Source: Neelides folsomi (lineage: Eukaryota > Arthropoda > Collembola > Neelipleona > Neelidae). Taken from it: a stretch of 64,000 nucleotides of DNA. The notes beneath the pieces were generated by a model. That model was not told where the DNA came from, ran no database searches, and worked only from the letters and a program-made list of their open reading frames with translations. Shown in pieces: positions 23,401-41,390 of this stretch. The first letter of the stretch is position 1, and the number at the start of each line of letters is the position of its first letter. The stretch spans positions 62,001 to 126,000 of the forward strand of contig JAQGBZ010000161.1 in the NCBI GenBank assembly GCA_034687125.1, in the 5' to 3' direction. A program made the translations under genes and the position numbers.

Positions 23401-25846
23401 ATATCACTACAATATCACTTAACATTTACCTTCCTAAGTCATCGAAAAACTTTATCATGTTGACATACGTATTTATGCTGCAATCTCTTTTTTAGCAATT
23501 GACAAACCTCATTCGAAAGTTTGAGCTTCATCAAATTGAAAATCTCTGGCGAGCATTCTGGCAAAATCAAGAGAAAGAAACTGCCATTGAAGGAACGGCC
23601 ACAACATTGAGGAAAGATCGGTTTGCGTCTTTCATAACTGAAACTCGACAGAATCTTCCTTGGTGAGCAATTTTACCAATTTAAATTGAATTTCATTTGG
23701 TTCATTTTTATTTTCATTATTAGGGAAATTATGCGCCAAATGGTTGAACTTGAGTCAGTTCAGAAATACGTGCAAAAAATGGATGTCTTTTATTATGCAA
23801 TATTCATTAAAATTCTTTTACCAAACCCGATTAAATCTCTGCCAGGTAAATACCATTATTTTAAAATATAATAATTGCAATTTGTAATTTTTGAATTTCA
23901 ACAGCTTCTATGCTTTTCTCCGTTCACAAATTCGCACAAGCCATCAATCAGTGGATGTATGAAACATTGGAAGAATTTCCACTTGGATTCATAAAATTGA
24001 AAACAACGATTGTTTCAATTCTCGGGGACTCATTGAGAGATATCATTGGATTGAACCATCTTTCACAGACTGCCAGTCTCATTTTGCGAAACCCACTTGC
24101 GACTGTTCAAGCTATTTATGACCTTGAACATTTAGATATGGAGATTATAATGCGAATTGTAACATTAATATCATTTTGAACTATAAAAATCATATTTTTG
24201 TATTTAACTTGAATTTGAATTTGAATTAGGCGGAAAAAAGCTACGGTGATATCATGAGAGCCAATTTATATGAAAATTTGGAAGAGTTGATGGTTGGACT
24301 TTCAGGCGAATTGTCACTTGAATATTGGGTTGGATGGGTTGACTCGGTTCTTGATAAAATTACTTGTCATTCAAAGGATCCGAAAGTTATTAAAGAGAAG
24401 GCTTATTTCTTCATTCATGTAGCAAGTTATATTGCGTGAGTTTTAAAAATAATTTTTAAATAAAAATTAGTATACCCTTACTTCACGTCCTTACTACTAC
24501 AATTATAATCTCACTAATCAATACTATTATTAAATATTATAATTAAAAAATAAAAATGTTTGCTTTCCAGTACTTTGGCCATTCAACAATTGATCGTTTC
24601 ATGTTCTCCTTCGTTGGGATCAATTCAAGCCTTTTGGTTTTTTCTCAGCAAATATGCTCACTACTCTGTTGACAAAAGAATTGCCGGTGTCCAAGAAATT
24701 TCTCCTCTGGAACTCAATCTTAATGTAATATAATCTTATATTCATAAATAAATATGAAAATAAAATATTTTCTTAATTCAGTTCAATTTAAATGTTAACC
24801 ATTGTATTTATTTTATTTAGTTCAAGTTTATTCCAAGAATCTTGAAATCTCCCCTTACTACTTTGCTCTCGCCAGGAGAAAAACTCATTCTTTCTCCAAA
24901 TGACAATTCACCGGTCTTTTTAGGACCATTGACAAGCGAGGCTGCGTTGACACCAAAGCATAGTACCGTTTATTCTGCGAAACGACTCAATCTCTCGCCA
25001 AACAAAATTGGATTCACGTTGGTCGAGGCTGGAGAAATAAATGAAGTGTTCAGCCAAGAGAAGGATGACCGAGACATGATGGCATTGAATATTTCACCAA
25101 TTACTCCAGTCAGAACGCCTGTAATAGATAGAGTAAACTTGGTTAAGAGATCCGCAGCTTTGATCGCCGACTACAAACAAATGGCCAAAGGGAGGGCGGA
25201 AAAAAAGAAATCTGCATTGAGATTGAATGAAGTGAATGAACAACGGACTCCTAAGAAGGTCACTTGGGTTGACTGCCAACAAATTGACTCTCATTATGAT
25301 ACTCCTGGTAATCATTATTTAATATTTTATTTCAAAAGTTATCATGATGACGAAGCTAAAAACATAAAAGCTGGTAAACGTATTTATCTAAGGTGTCTGT
25401 AAACATGGTTTATTTTTTAAGATGAAGAGGATACGCAACCATTGGCCATGGTTCATACATACGTTCCAGACGAAGACCCAGAAGAAGTTGAACCTGAGAA
25501 TAATATAAACATTGATGAGGAGGAAGATGTAATTTTGTTGGAAGGCACAGTAATGAAAGACGGCGATGAAGCGACGGACGAGAACGACAACATCTTTGAG
25601 ATGTGCTTAGATGACATAGGCGAACTTGTGATGCTCAATGCAGAAGATCTGGATGAGGAATTTAACACAGCAAGGATGGATGGAAATAGCCAAGGCCGAC
25701 GAACTGATCTGAGCGATGGGCTTATCACTCCCCCACAAGGGTCTCTCGGAAATGTCATGGATTGTAATTCGGAACAAGAACTCACAAGACGGTCAAGGTT
25801 CAGGAATCCACCTTTGTTTTTCCAACCTGGAAGAAAATTCAACTAA
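20455..25846 (+). CDS. Rfx: RFX-family winged-helix transcription factor (RFX1-3 / DAF-19 group)
   Basis: Fifteen exons join in phase to 1064 residues: 20455-20457 (ATG only), 21348-21455, 21544-21931, 22070-22121, 22258-22312, 22441-22662, 22751-23170, 23255-23386, 23496-23662, 23724-23845, 23905-24158, 24230-24435, 24571-24724, 24821-25307 and 25422-25846 (TAA). An Arg/Gly-rich start is followed by acidic sequence. The RFX DNA-binding domain is at about residues 276-353 (LPRSTMYNHYLRHC, NPVNAASFGKLIRS, GLRTRRLGTRGNSKYHY). The conserved B, C and dimerisation regions span about 440-760 (WRAFWQ, GLNHLSQTAS, YWVGWVDSVLDK). An acidic C-terminal tail follows. RFX1-3 proteins bind X-boxes as dimers and drive ciliary genes in animals. 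One oddity is Asp where a Tyr usually follows KYHY. The first exon carries only the start codon. Confidence 0.95.
20458..21347 (+). other. first intron of the RFX gene
   Basis: A GTAAGT donor directly follows the start codon and the acceptor is ATTACAG. Near 20955-21027 a Ser/Asp/Glu-coding stretch is open on both strands (SETSDSRSPGSPDSESESSD on plus). It might be an unused or alternative exon or a simple repeat. The rest is AT-rich. Confidence 0.6.
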
Positions 25847-26831
25847 CAAAACTTATGGATAATTTAGAATGATTTAGGCCTCTATAATACTATATGCATG
25901 ATATTTTTGTGCTTAATGCTTGTTTAGATATATTTGGCATTTACCTTCTCTAATCTTTCAATAACTGATTTCTTTCCCCAATAATGAATGTGGTCAAATT
26001 TGATTGTCTTTGGTTTATCTTAAAAATTCTTGTTTGCTTTCTTTGAACTAATAATGTTGATATTTTTGAATAAGTTATTCTTAATATTCCAATACATTTA
26101 TTGCACAATAAATTATGATTGTAATCGGGTATCACACCTTGTCATACAACTCAATCCTATCTTAATTATTTAGATTATTAATTTAGATTAATTACCAATG
26201 TACCATAAACATTGTATCCTGTTGTGGGTATAATATTTAATTTACCTACTCAATTATTGTTATGAGATAGCTTTCAGTAAGTTATACTATATGTGTAGTT
26301 TAATGTCAATTGTTTTTAATGGTGGACTTAAAGTCAATTAGGTATCTTATATGTGTTATGTGTAGGTATATTATACTAACTTTAACACTTGTCAACTATG
26401 CATTTGTATTTACCAAATGTTTAAGAATATTTGATTAATATAAATATTCTAACATACGCAATACATATATTTATTTTGAACGCGTGTCGGTGCTTGTGTG
26501 CTCTCGTACATGAACTGGGAATGGGCTTAAAGCTATGGCTTGAAGTTATGTAAAAGTATGTTTGCTTCGTTCCACCCTCACTCACTCGAACCCTTCCTTT
26601 ACTCTCATGAATGTTGTTGTCGATTGTCTCCAGGCGTTATTCACTCGAGGGAAGTCAGGGAAGGTGTGGTGGTAAGGTAAGAGCCAACCTTCGAATTCAA
26701 ACTCTTTCCGTCCAGTATAAATATAATTAACTTTAATATTTTGACACAAGCGGAATTAATATTAGCTGCCCAAAATATTTTTATTTAGTATTAAACACTG
26801 ATGTAAGAATTTCCCATAAAAATTTGCTGCA
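25847..26831. other. intergenic region between RFX and the Cys-rich protein gene
   Basis: AATAAA at 26107-26112 is a plausible RFX poly(A) signal. The middle is AT-rich. From about 26480 to 26710 the DNA becomes GC-richer, as expected upstream of a promoter. No gene was recognised. Confidence 0.65.
26716..26723 (+). promoter_or_regulatory. candidate TATA box of the Cys-rich protein gene
   Basis: TATAAATA lies 109 bp before the ATG at 26832. This would place transcription start near 26745-26750 and give a 5' UTR of about 85 nt. It is supported by motif and spacing only. Confidence 0.45.
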
Positions 26832-29800
26832 ATGAAGACTGTATTCAGCTCAATATTTGCCCTCCTTGCATTTGGTGAGTCATATGAATTATTTTTTGCA
26901 ATGATAATTTATATTTGCTAAGTTAGTTAGTATAATAGTTAATATTGTCACTCGAATCTTTAAATGATGATGCATTAACCATTTAATTTTTGTATTTTTA
27001 AAAGGCGTAGTGAGCGAAATCGAGTCTGCATGTGACATTCCATACGTTGTGAGAGGCTCATGGTTTTCGAGGGAGAATAACGTCAATACATTCACAGAGA
27101 TTGATGCGACTTCAATGAAAGATAGAGGATATTGCATTGCTAGTAGAAATGAATATCATGTCAATTACACTTTTATATTCCAGCAAGATAACTGCTATCA
27201 CTGTGTTCGAATTCATGTCCGAACGGTTAACATTCTTGAGAAAATAGAAAGTGAGTTAATATTTTTATATTTACTTTTATTCTAAATGGGCGTAATACAT
27301 AAATATTAAAACTTAAAATGAATATTTATAGCTGGCTGCATTAATTTCAACCGATTACCTTCCATTGATGAAGTTTGTATGAGTTTGAATCCAAGACAGA
27401 ATCTCATTACATTGTTCAATGAAAATTTCATTCCTGTAAATTGCCGCTCAAGTCTTGAAGGCGTTTGGCAGTTCGCGTATCAAAATCGTTTTAGATTCAC
27501 TGGAGAATGCGATCATCCAGATGCGTCAATCAATTCTTGCCAAACTCCTGGAACCCAGTTTCTTATAACGAATCAAAAGTTTAACATTTCATATCGAGCA
27601 TGTGAAGGAATGACTGGTACATTTGATGGAAGTAAGTGGGATTGATACTATACGAAAAATTATCTATTTTATTTATTTAATGAAATAAATTGATAATTCT
27701 TACAATTTTAAAAAATTGTTAAATTTTAACAGCGGTCGAGTTTAGCTGTTTAGGGGATTGGTTTATTGGCAAGAACCATTATTTTGCTGTTGCAAATACA
27801 AAAGAATCTCGAAAAGATGAGAAATACAGATGCTTTTTAAGAAATCGAGACGATGATCTCTACATTGCTGCTTCTATCACTGCTGAGTGTAATACGTTGA
27901 AAGGAACTGAATCTGCTCCAGAGAGACTTAGAATAACGCCTGGTTAATATTATTATACTTAAATTATTTTGAATTTTATATTTATATATTCATAAAATGC
28001 CTTTTGATCAATAATAGTTAAAGCTGAAATTGTAACTCCTGGGTGCAAACTCCCTCAAAACTACAGTGGAGATTGGATTAATACAGCAAATTTAGACGCG
28101 GATGTTGCGATTAATTCAACTCATATTGTTGAAACATGGTATCCTGACGAAGGAAGATACAGGAAAACAATTTATGTCTGTAAAGAACAACGAGGTACGA
28201 GATATCTCATGACCAGACTCACTGTTGACGGATGGTATGTTTGTATTTTATACATATAATTACTTTATATCATTTTAAAAAAAATAAAACATAAGTTACT
28301 GAGTGCGACAATTCAAAACCTACATTCAAAGATTTAAATTTGTATTATTTAGCCAAAAAGATTTTATTTGCTTTGACTTTGTACCCCGCCATCATAATAT
28401 CATTCGATTTCGGAAGGGACAAGCTATGATCCTCAGCGATTTTTCAACAGTTTGTTCTTGGGTTCATTTTGAAAACAAAGAACATTGGAAATTCGATCTC
28501 TTCCTTGGTATGCAATTAAAAATTTATTTCTATCCAATTTTCTTAAATTTAATTTTACTCTCTCAACAAAGTTCTAAACTTACTTCTACCTGAACCATAT
28601 TCTTGTATTATATTGATTGTATTTACGTATTGTTAGTCATTGAAATTTTTAAGCTTCATTTAGCCCAAAATAAATCAACTCTTTATAAATAATTATTGAG
28701 TTGAAATCAAAGGGCAAGATTTGAAATTTTAGCAGTAAATAATACCATTTTTCCTTATAAATTGCATGAAATCTTTGGAGATTCAAGCAGCACTTCATTC
28801 AACTTCTCTTCAAAATTGATAATTACTTATACTGTATTGCTCAATTGGACTAATTTGGCTAAAACTTTACGCTTTATAATACTCGTCTATTTTTACTTGA
28901 AGTTGGGTAACAAGCTTTTGTATAAGTCAGATATCTTACATACAAATAATTTCATTACGCTTTGCTTTCTATATTACAAGTAAGTTATAAAGGGCAAGGT
29001 TAAGCAAGAGGTAAAGTTATTATTTTGGAGTACAGCAAAGCACCCGGAGTTTATTCCATGCCCCATAAGTGGATACTACACATTCAGCCAAAAGGGTGAA
29101 ATTGAGTTCGAGTCAAGGATTTGGGGCGGAGTGACTGATTCTCCTCGACCACGGATCAATTGCAAAACGAACATCTCTTCATTTAAGGCCTGTGGTCAAG
29201 ATCATCGGGAGATTGTAATTGACGTCGAAGAAAACATTTGTGTTGATCATCTTGGCCATCCACTCGACATCTACAGTAAACCGACTTTCTTCCCTTTACT
29301 TTCATTTAAACATTTTATTAATTTTCTTTTATTCCTAAGTCCTATAATACAGAGTTTTTTTAACTAAAATATTATAATGTAAGTTGTCTGTTGGTAAAGT
29401 TGGATTAATATTATTTAAAAAATGGTTTTGCTTTAATGGTGAATCACAATTTATATTGCTGCATTCATTCAATATGATTTGGTTTTTTAACACAGGTAAA
29501 GGGATTTTATATTGCCTATAATTACTGTTGGTGTGGTTTGGGATTTTTTTCGGGTTTGTATTGTTACCGTCTTGTACTGTGATCGTGTTTTATTGGTTAA
29601 TGTAAATGTAAATCATAAACTAATACATACATAATATATATACGGGTAGTAATTACATACGATACTTATGTAATACGAGCTTTGGTGTGATGTTGTCATT
29701 CGTTGTTTTAGCATAGACTAATCAGTGCATAGACATATCGATAGATATAATTAGTAGAATTTAAAAATTAGTCTTACTATATAATTATTGTGTTACGGAC

Positions 29801-31097
29801 CTAGGGTGAATTTATTTAGCCAAGAAGTTGAATGAAGTGGAAATCGAAATCGTGCAAAATTTAGAAAAAATACGAGAGAGTTAAATTAAACTTATTTAAG
29901 AGATGATTGATGGTTAAAGTGGATGTTGTATAGCCAAGAACCCAGTGCCGATTCGTTGTCCGGTTGCAGGAAAATTCAACTTTTCACAAACCGGTGAAGT
30001 TTTATTTGAGACGAGGATTCTGGGCGGAGTGACGGAAAGTCCAAGGCCTGGAGTCTACTGCAAGCAAAATATTTCAGACTTCTCCGTTTGCGATCTCGAC
30101 CAGAAGGAAATTCGGATTGACGAGAGTTATTGCCTCTCTGTCGATTACGTTGGACGTCCAGTCGACATCTACAGTTTGAAATTATCCATTTGAATTATTA
30201 ATAATAACAATTTTAATTAAGTCAAATACCAATGTTTAACTATAAAAGTAAATATCCTAGATTACTAGAGGTTTGATTATGACAATGATAATGTATCAAT
30301 GTACTTACACATATATCTTGTAAATTAACTTTTAATTTTATACTTAAAGTTAGATATTTTGACAATTTAGATTTTAGACAATAGACAATTTAGATCGTAA
30401 CTGAAGTTTGTAATTAATAACTTTACAATATTTAGTATATGTAAATAACCTAGAACTAACTATAATTTTTAGATACACAATTTGGTTTTAAAAATGTTTA
30501 CTATATGTAGTTCTTTATTTGATTGAAAAGATCTTAATCTGTGTATGATGTGATGTTTTCAGGCGATCCGGACTACAAAATGAAATGTATTGGCTATTGG
30601 AAAGAAAATTTGAAGTCTTATCTCATTACTTACGATGAATTGGACGCGTTCAGTAAATACCGTTGTTGGGTTTACCAAAGATCTGACCTCAACATTGTCC
30701 TCATGAGCCTTGCAGTTGGTCCTTTTTGCAATTTACTTCAAGATGTAGATTCGAACAATCACACTCACGGGGCCGCCGTTGCTCTCGTCATGGAAGAATA
30801 TGAAAGAGAACGTACGTTTTCACTATAATGTTCATTATTATTATCTTTATTTTAATTTCTATTTCCATTTAATTTAATTTTAGCTAATAAATTAATCTAA
30901 TTTATTAATTATGATGGTGAATAGGTGATCAATGTCCCATGCATTTTGACGATGGAGGAAATCCTTATAAAGCTGAGGAATCTCGTCACACAATATTCAG
31001 TTTTAATTCTGGCAGAAAGCTCAATTTGATTTGTCCTCTTCTCGCAATTCCTCTCATTGTCTCTCATTTATCAATTACATCTTTTATAAATCTTTAA
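26832..31097 (+). CDS. secreted Cys-rich, probably GPI-anchored protein with alternative duplicated exon
   Basis: Coding exons: 26832-26874, 27005-27250, 27332-27631, 27733-27942, 28018-28234, 28353-28507, then either 29036-29275 (7A) or 29934-30173 (7B), 30563-30811 and 30925-31097 (TAA). With one exon 7 the product is 610 residues. A signal peptide (MKTVFSSIFALLAFG) leads into repeated Cys-rich modules that recur along the chain (CDIPYVVRGSWFSRE, CRSSLEGVWQFAYQNRF, CLGDWFIGKNHYF, CKLPQNYSGDWINT, CPISGYYTFSQKGEIEFESR, CIGYWKENLKSY). Each starts near a Cys and has an aromatic G-x-W/F core. NxS/T sites are present. The hydrophobic tail (ICPLLAIPLIVSHLSITSFI) looks like a GPI signal. I think this is the arthropod family of extracellular proteins with DUF704x domains, but I recall that only loosely. 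The function is unknown; surface or matrix binding is likely. Confidence 0.85.
28508..29035 (+). other. intron before alternative exon 7A
   Basis: GTATGC donor, TACAG acceptor. The intron is AT-rich, with a short chance open frame. No third exon copy is visible. Confidence 0.6.
29036..29275 (+). other. alternative exon 7A of the Cys-rich protein gene
   Basis: An exon of 240 nt that enters at phase 1 and leaves at phase 1 with donor GTAAAC. It encodes a module containing FIPCPISGYYTFSQKGE and GGVTDSPRP and ends in DIY. It is paralogous to exon 7B (29934-30173), with 42 of 79 residues identical by hand count and the same length and phases. The module has four Cys. Confidence 0.85.
29276..29933 (+). 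other. spacer between alternative exons 7A and 7B
   Basis: AT-rich intronic DNA. A second copy of the 7B acceptor sequence TAGCCAAGAA lies at 29817-29826, 114 bp before the real one. No other coding signal is seen. Confidence 0.6.
29934..30173 (+). other. alternative exon 7B of the Cys-rich protein gene
   Basis: An exon of 240 nt with the same entry and exit phases as 7A. Its donor, GTTTGA, is weaker. It encodes IRCPVAGKFNFSQTGE and GGVTESPRP and ends in DIY. The fourth Cys is displaced two residues towards the N terminus relative to 7A. It is most simply a mutually exclusive alternative to 7A, although using both would also keep the frame. Confidence 0.82.
30174..30562 (+). other. intron after alternative exon 7B
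   Basis: AT-rich intron; acceptor TTTTCAG directly before exon 8. Nothing else was seen. Confidence 0.65.
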
Positions 31098-34000
31098 GTA
31101 ACTTATTATATCTCAGCTCTCTTTTTGAATTCTTTTTGTGTTAAAAGTGTAGGTTCCAACATTTTTTATATAATTTTATACTTGACATTTTATTGAGCTT
31201 TGATAGTTTGTTATTGTTGAACTTTGATAATCACAATCATATGTTGATTTATAAGGCAGCCCGGTATATTTTGACGACTTAATTTAAACTTTTATTTTAC
31301 ATATAATTTCGTTTTATTTATATGCATGTTATGTTCATTCTTAGAATTACATTTTTGTTAAGCATTTCAATGTTGTGACTTGTAACCATTTATTTTAAAA
31401 TATTGTTTTGTTATTTAATTATTTTATTTGTGTTAAGCATATTTGAGTATCTTTTATTTATTTATCTTTTCAAAACAATTAATATTTCATTAACAAAAGG
31501 TCCGCTAAATGAGTATTAACTTACACTGACAATGAGACTAACAATGGGTAAATTAAATATGTAATACATAATTATAACTAATAACAAGTACTATATATTT
31601 TATATTAATATTGTAGGTACAAATATTGAATTTATAATCTCTTACACAAGTAAATAAATTAGTCGGGCCTAATAATTAGTTTGGGATACACCAAATAGAA
31701 TCAAATTATCTTTATTAACTTAAAATGGCAATACATTTTAGCCATATTTATCGATTTGGTATCTATACTATAGATCAAATGTATGAATATTTTCTTAAAA
31801 TCAACTTTACGATTTAATAATTCATTAACTTCATACTCTAAATGGAGTTTTAATTGGAAATCCGTCCATGATATTTAAGTACTAATGCTATCTAAGAATT
31901 TAAGGTATACTTTTACTTATGTATTTTATGAATTAATTAGTACGAGTAGAGTACATGGGAGAAACTTTTTTATTCCAATGAGAGAATATGGTAATGTGTG
32001 GCAATTAATGTAATCGTCTGTGAAATTAAATGGTTTTATAACTAATAACTTGAGATGATGTTTGGTAATTTATTATTTTAAAGAAAATGGAAAAGGAATA
32101 AAGGACATGGGGTCAAATGCGGAGTGTCTACAAAATTAAATTTATTGGCACACTCAAAATCAGTATATCAGATCATACCAAATTATGTATCTTATTGGTC
32201 TTATGTGAGATTCAAATTTACATTGGTAACATAGGTAAAACATTCAATTAAATTTTTGAGCTATTCGAATAAAATCAAAAAAGATCAATTTTGTTATGTT
32301 TTTAAATCGATTCCCTAGTTATAAGTTGTGCAGTTTAATAAATTTTTGAATTTTTTTTGCTTCTCCATAAGCACAATAAGACTCGTAATTTGGTATGATC
32401 TGATAGTAAAAATTTAGTTGAATGCATTTTGTTAACTGTGAGAATTAATGTGAATCATGCCTGATGGTGTTGGGATATTAAAATGCCTTAAGCATAATTG
32501 CAGTTTGATTTCCTGAATAACTGAGCACGAGTTAAGGCATATTAAAATTGCACACACATGCTACTGTTTATAACAGCGACTTTAATGTACAGTATTAAAA
32601 TTAAAGTAAAGTGCAAGTTAAATGTTAGAGGTTATAGAGTATAAATAATAGAGCTTTTAAGATGTGTGGTCAATGTAACCATTTCCCTCACGAACTTCCC
32701 TTCTTATTTCCCAAGCATTTATTTATCCTTAAGGCGGATGCTTTTTTTTATCTCTCCTTCCTTTTATTTCTTCTCTTTCTCTCTTTTATCACACCTGCTT
32801 TTCTTCTAAAAATGCATTTTCTTTAATGTAATGCAACAAAAAGATTTTTTATTGGATATTCTTTTAACAGTCACTTTGAGCGCTTTTGCTAATGATTTTT
32901 ATCGCGAAACGGATAAGGAATAATTTGAGCAAAATACATCACGACTTACTAATCTAATTAATTCAATTTTTTATTATTTAGACTTACCCTTACTACTAAA
33001 ACTACTTTAATGAGTTTTCATTATACCTATTGTAGTGACTTAATGTTAGTGAGAGTTATTGTCTATGCTTGCTAAATTTAAATATATTTAAATACATACT
33101 TTACATACCTAATGTACCTCTACTTTACAGTTATACTTTGAACATCCTGACTGAATGACCTTTTTCCTAAGCTTTTCAATTCTTTTTGCTCTAATAGTTA
33201 TTTAAATAAATTCATACACAATAGGATCTAAGAATTGGATTTAATAGGGGAAGTTAAACCGCCCTTATTATCAACTTTAATTCAATTCAATTGCTATTAA
33301 GTTATAATAAAAGGCTAGGTCTAATCCAGTTATATTTAAAGAACATGGCTATAGTTTAAAGTCTTGAACATTAATAAAATGGGGCTCATTCTTTGAACTT
33401 ATTGTTAGAATTTCAGAAGGCCCAACATCAAGGAGCTTGCCTTTAAATGTAATGATCATTCTGTTTTTGGCGTTTTGATAGAAACTTCAGTCTTTTTGAG
33501 AATAATTGGTGAGAGTCTCTCATTTCAGTCTCACTTTGCCTTTGCGAACAACAAACAACAATGATAAAGGCGTTTGTAAGAAGGAGTGTAATTGAGCCGT
33601 CGGAGTTGGAGACTCTTCATGAAAAGTGCAGAGTGTGAAAGCTGCGTGAATTCATTGGACCTCAAAATGGATTAATTCTCCTCTTGCTCAACATCATTTC
33701 TATAATTTAGAAACATTTTCTCATCTGATCATTCGTCATCTTATTCCTTCTTCACCACCGCTTTCGTACAAATTTCCTTTGTTTGGAATTGGAAACTGTG
33801 TCTTTGCTTCGCTTCGCACACTCACCTCACTTCGCCCGAAAGGAGAAAAAGGGAGATTCAACATCTTTTTACTTTTCTCATTTATACCATACATAGTATA
33901 CCTACTACAGATATATTTTTATACCTTACCATACAATTTATTAGCAACCTTATAAATATATTACATAGAGGTAAGATACACACCTATAATATTATTTGTA

Positions 34001-34938
34001 CTAACATTTATGCTTCGGACTGATTAAGTCTGCAAAGATGAGGCTCAAGTGATGAGATAAGCATATCTTTATTACATTATTACATTTCATTATTACTTTA
34101 TTACCCACTTAATGAATTTATATTTTTACATATAAGCACATATTATTCTGCGCAAGTTGTCGAAGATTAAGTTAAGCAAGCATGGGAATTGAGAATAAAG
34201 TGAATTTGGATATGTTTATAATATTCGCAGATAATATTGACAGAAGGATGGAGATAAAAACACGGAGTGACAAAAGCTATTTTCATAAATCAGAGCACAA
34301 TTTATATTTACATACTTAGTTGTAATCTTAATTTGTGGCCATTAATAGTAGAGCCAAGTAGGTAAAGTGGTCGTGTACTTCGATGAGAGATAAGGGCTCT
34401 GACCTTCTTCTTTACAGTATATGATGATATAGGAATAGGTATGTGTTATTAGTAGGAAGGGACCTCCATGTTCATCGCCCTACCTGGCTAACAATAAATG
34501 AGGTTTAGTGAAGGAGGCAGGTAGGAATTGCCGGAAGGAGTTTTTGAGGTGAGGAGGAGTCGGTCTTGCAGAAAGCATCAACCCTTATACCTCTACTACC
34601 AGGTGTATCTCTTCAGAGTTGGAACTGTATAGGGAACAATTGTTGTGTTGAACATCAGTTGGTTGCTCATTGCATTGAAGCTCGATTTCCTTCCCCATCT
34701 TATTCTTAGTCGCTCGCTAAAAAGAGATCGAGTCCCTTCCCTTTTATGGTCTCCCTTTCATTTTACTCTTTCCGAAGGTCTCAAAGACATTTGGAAAATA
34801 CTCACTTGTTTACATAATTGTTATGAGGCCTTTCCCTTTGACCTAAGGTCAGTAGAGTTTAGTTAATTTATTCAAGTTGAGTGTGAAGTGAGATTTAAAT
34901 TTAAGTCTGTTCAAAAGTCTGGGAAAGTTAAGTGGGTG
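31098..34938. other. intergenic region upstream of tankyrase
   Basis: AATAAA at 31653-31658 may end the Cys-rich gene transcript. The interval 31100-32650 is AT-rich. From about 32650 there are GC-richer, pyrimidine-rich islands (32670-32820, 33400-33860, 34350-34870) with no convincing exon; they resemble those of the 41-58 kb desert. Confidence 0.55.
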
Positions 34939-35480
34939 TCAGTGTCATTTACTCATTTTCTCAAGATCTCAAGAGACTCAAGATCATTGGGAAGATTTTA
35001 AACAAAGTAAGTAAATACACTGGGTTAAATTAATGTTTTATAATTTTTTGACCCTTTTCTGATATTATTGACATGATATTCAAGATATTTGCAAAACAAA
35101 TGGATTTTTGGTGATTTGAACAAAATATCTGTACATAATTTATTTTTAAAATCATTTGTGAGATCTCTTTACAAAAATGTTTATTTATTTATTTGGTGTG
35201 ATGTCGAACATTAATATTTTTGTGAAATTAAAGAGCCATTTATGGTATTTTTAATTTTGTAGATTTCATAAAATTAATTGACTAAAACATTTTTACAAAG
35301 TTAAATCCGTTTCGAAAATATTACTGACAAATTATTAATTTTATTTTTACTCTAATCTTAAACCTGTTTAAATCTAAATATCATAATTTGAAATTAATGA
35401 TAAACAATTTGACTTTTAGATGAATTCAGCGAAAATAATGAAGGGGAGAGAATTAGTAATAGCATGACCAAATTCTCAAA
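34939..35480 (+). promoter_or_regulatory. candidate tankyrase promoter, 5' UTR exon and UTR intron
   Basis: Inferred. TCAGTG at 34939-34944 resembles the arthropod initiator. A strong donor AAA followed by GTAAGT begins at 35007 and an acceptor ACTTTTAG ends at 35419. This gives a 5' UTR exon of about 34941-35006 and a UTR intron of 35007-35419. The second UTR exon begins with ATG at 35420, which opens a 15-codon out-of-frame upstream ORF ending at 35467, just before the main ATG at 35481. Confidence 0.4.

Positions 35481-41390
<5,910 letters not shown>

Noticed and set aside
28762-28983. possible third copy of the alternative exon 7 in the preceding intron
   Set aside because: The translated frame has none of the conserved CP..G, FSQ.GE or GGVT.SPRP motifs.
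34353-34402. tRNA-like GGTAAAGTGGTCGTG
   Set aside because: There is no matching T-loop B-box or cloverleaf pairing.
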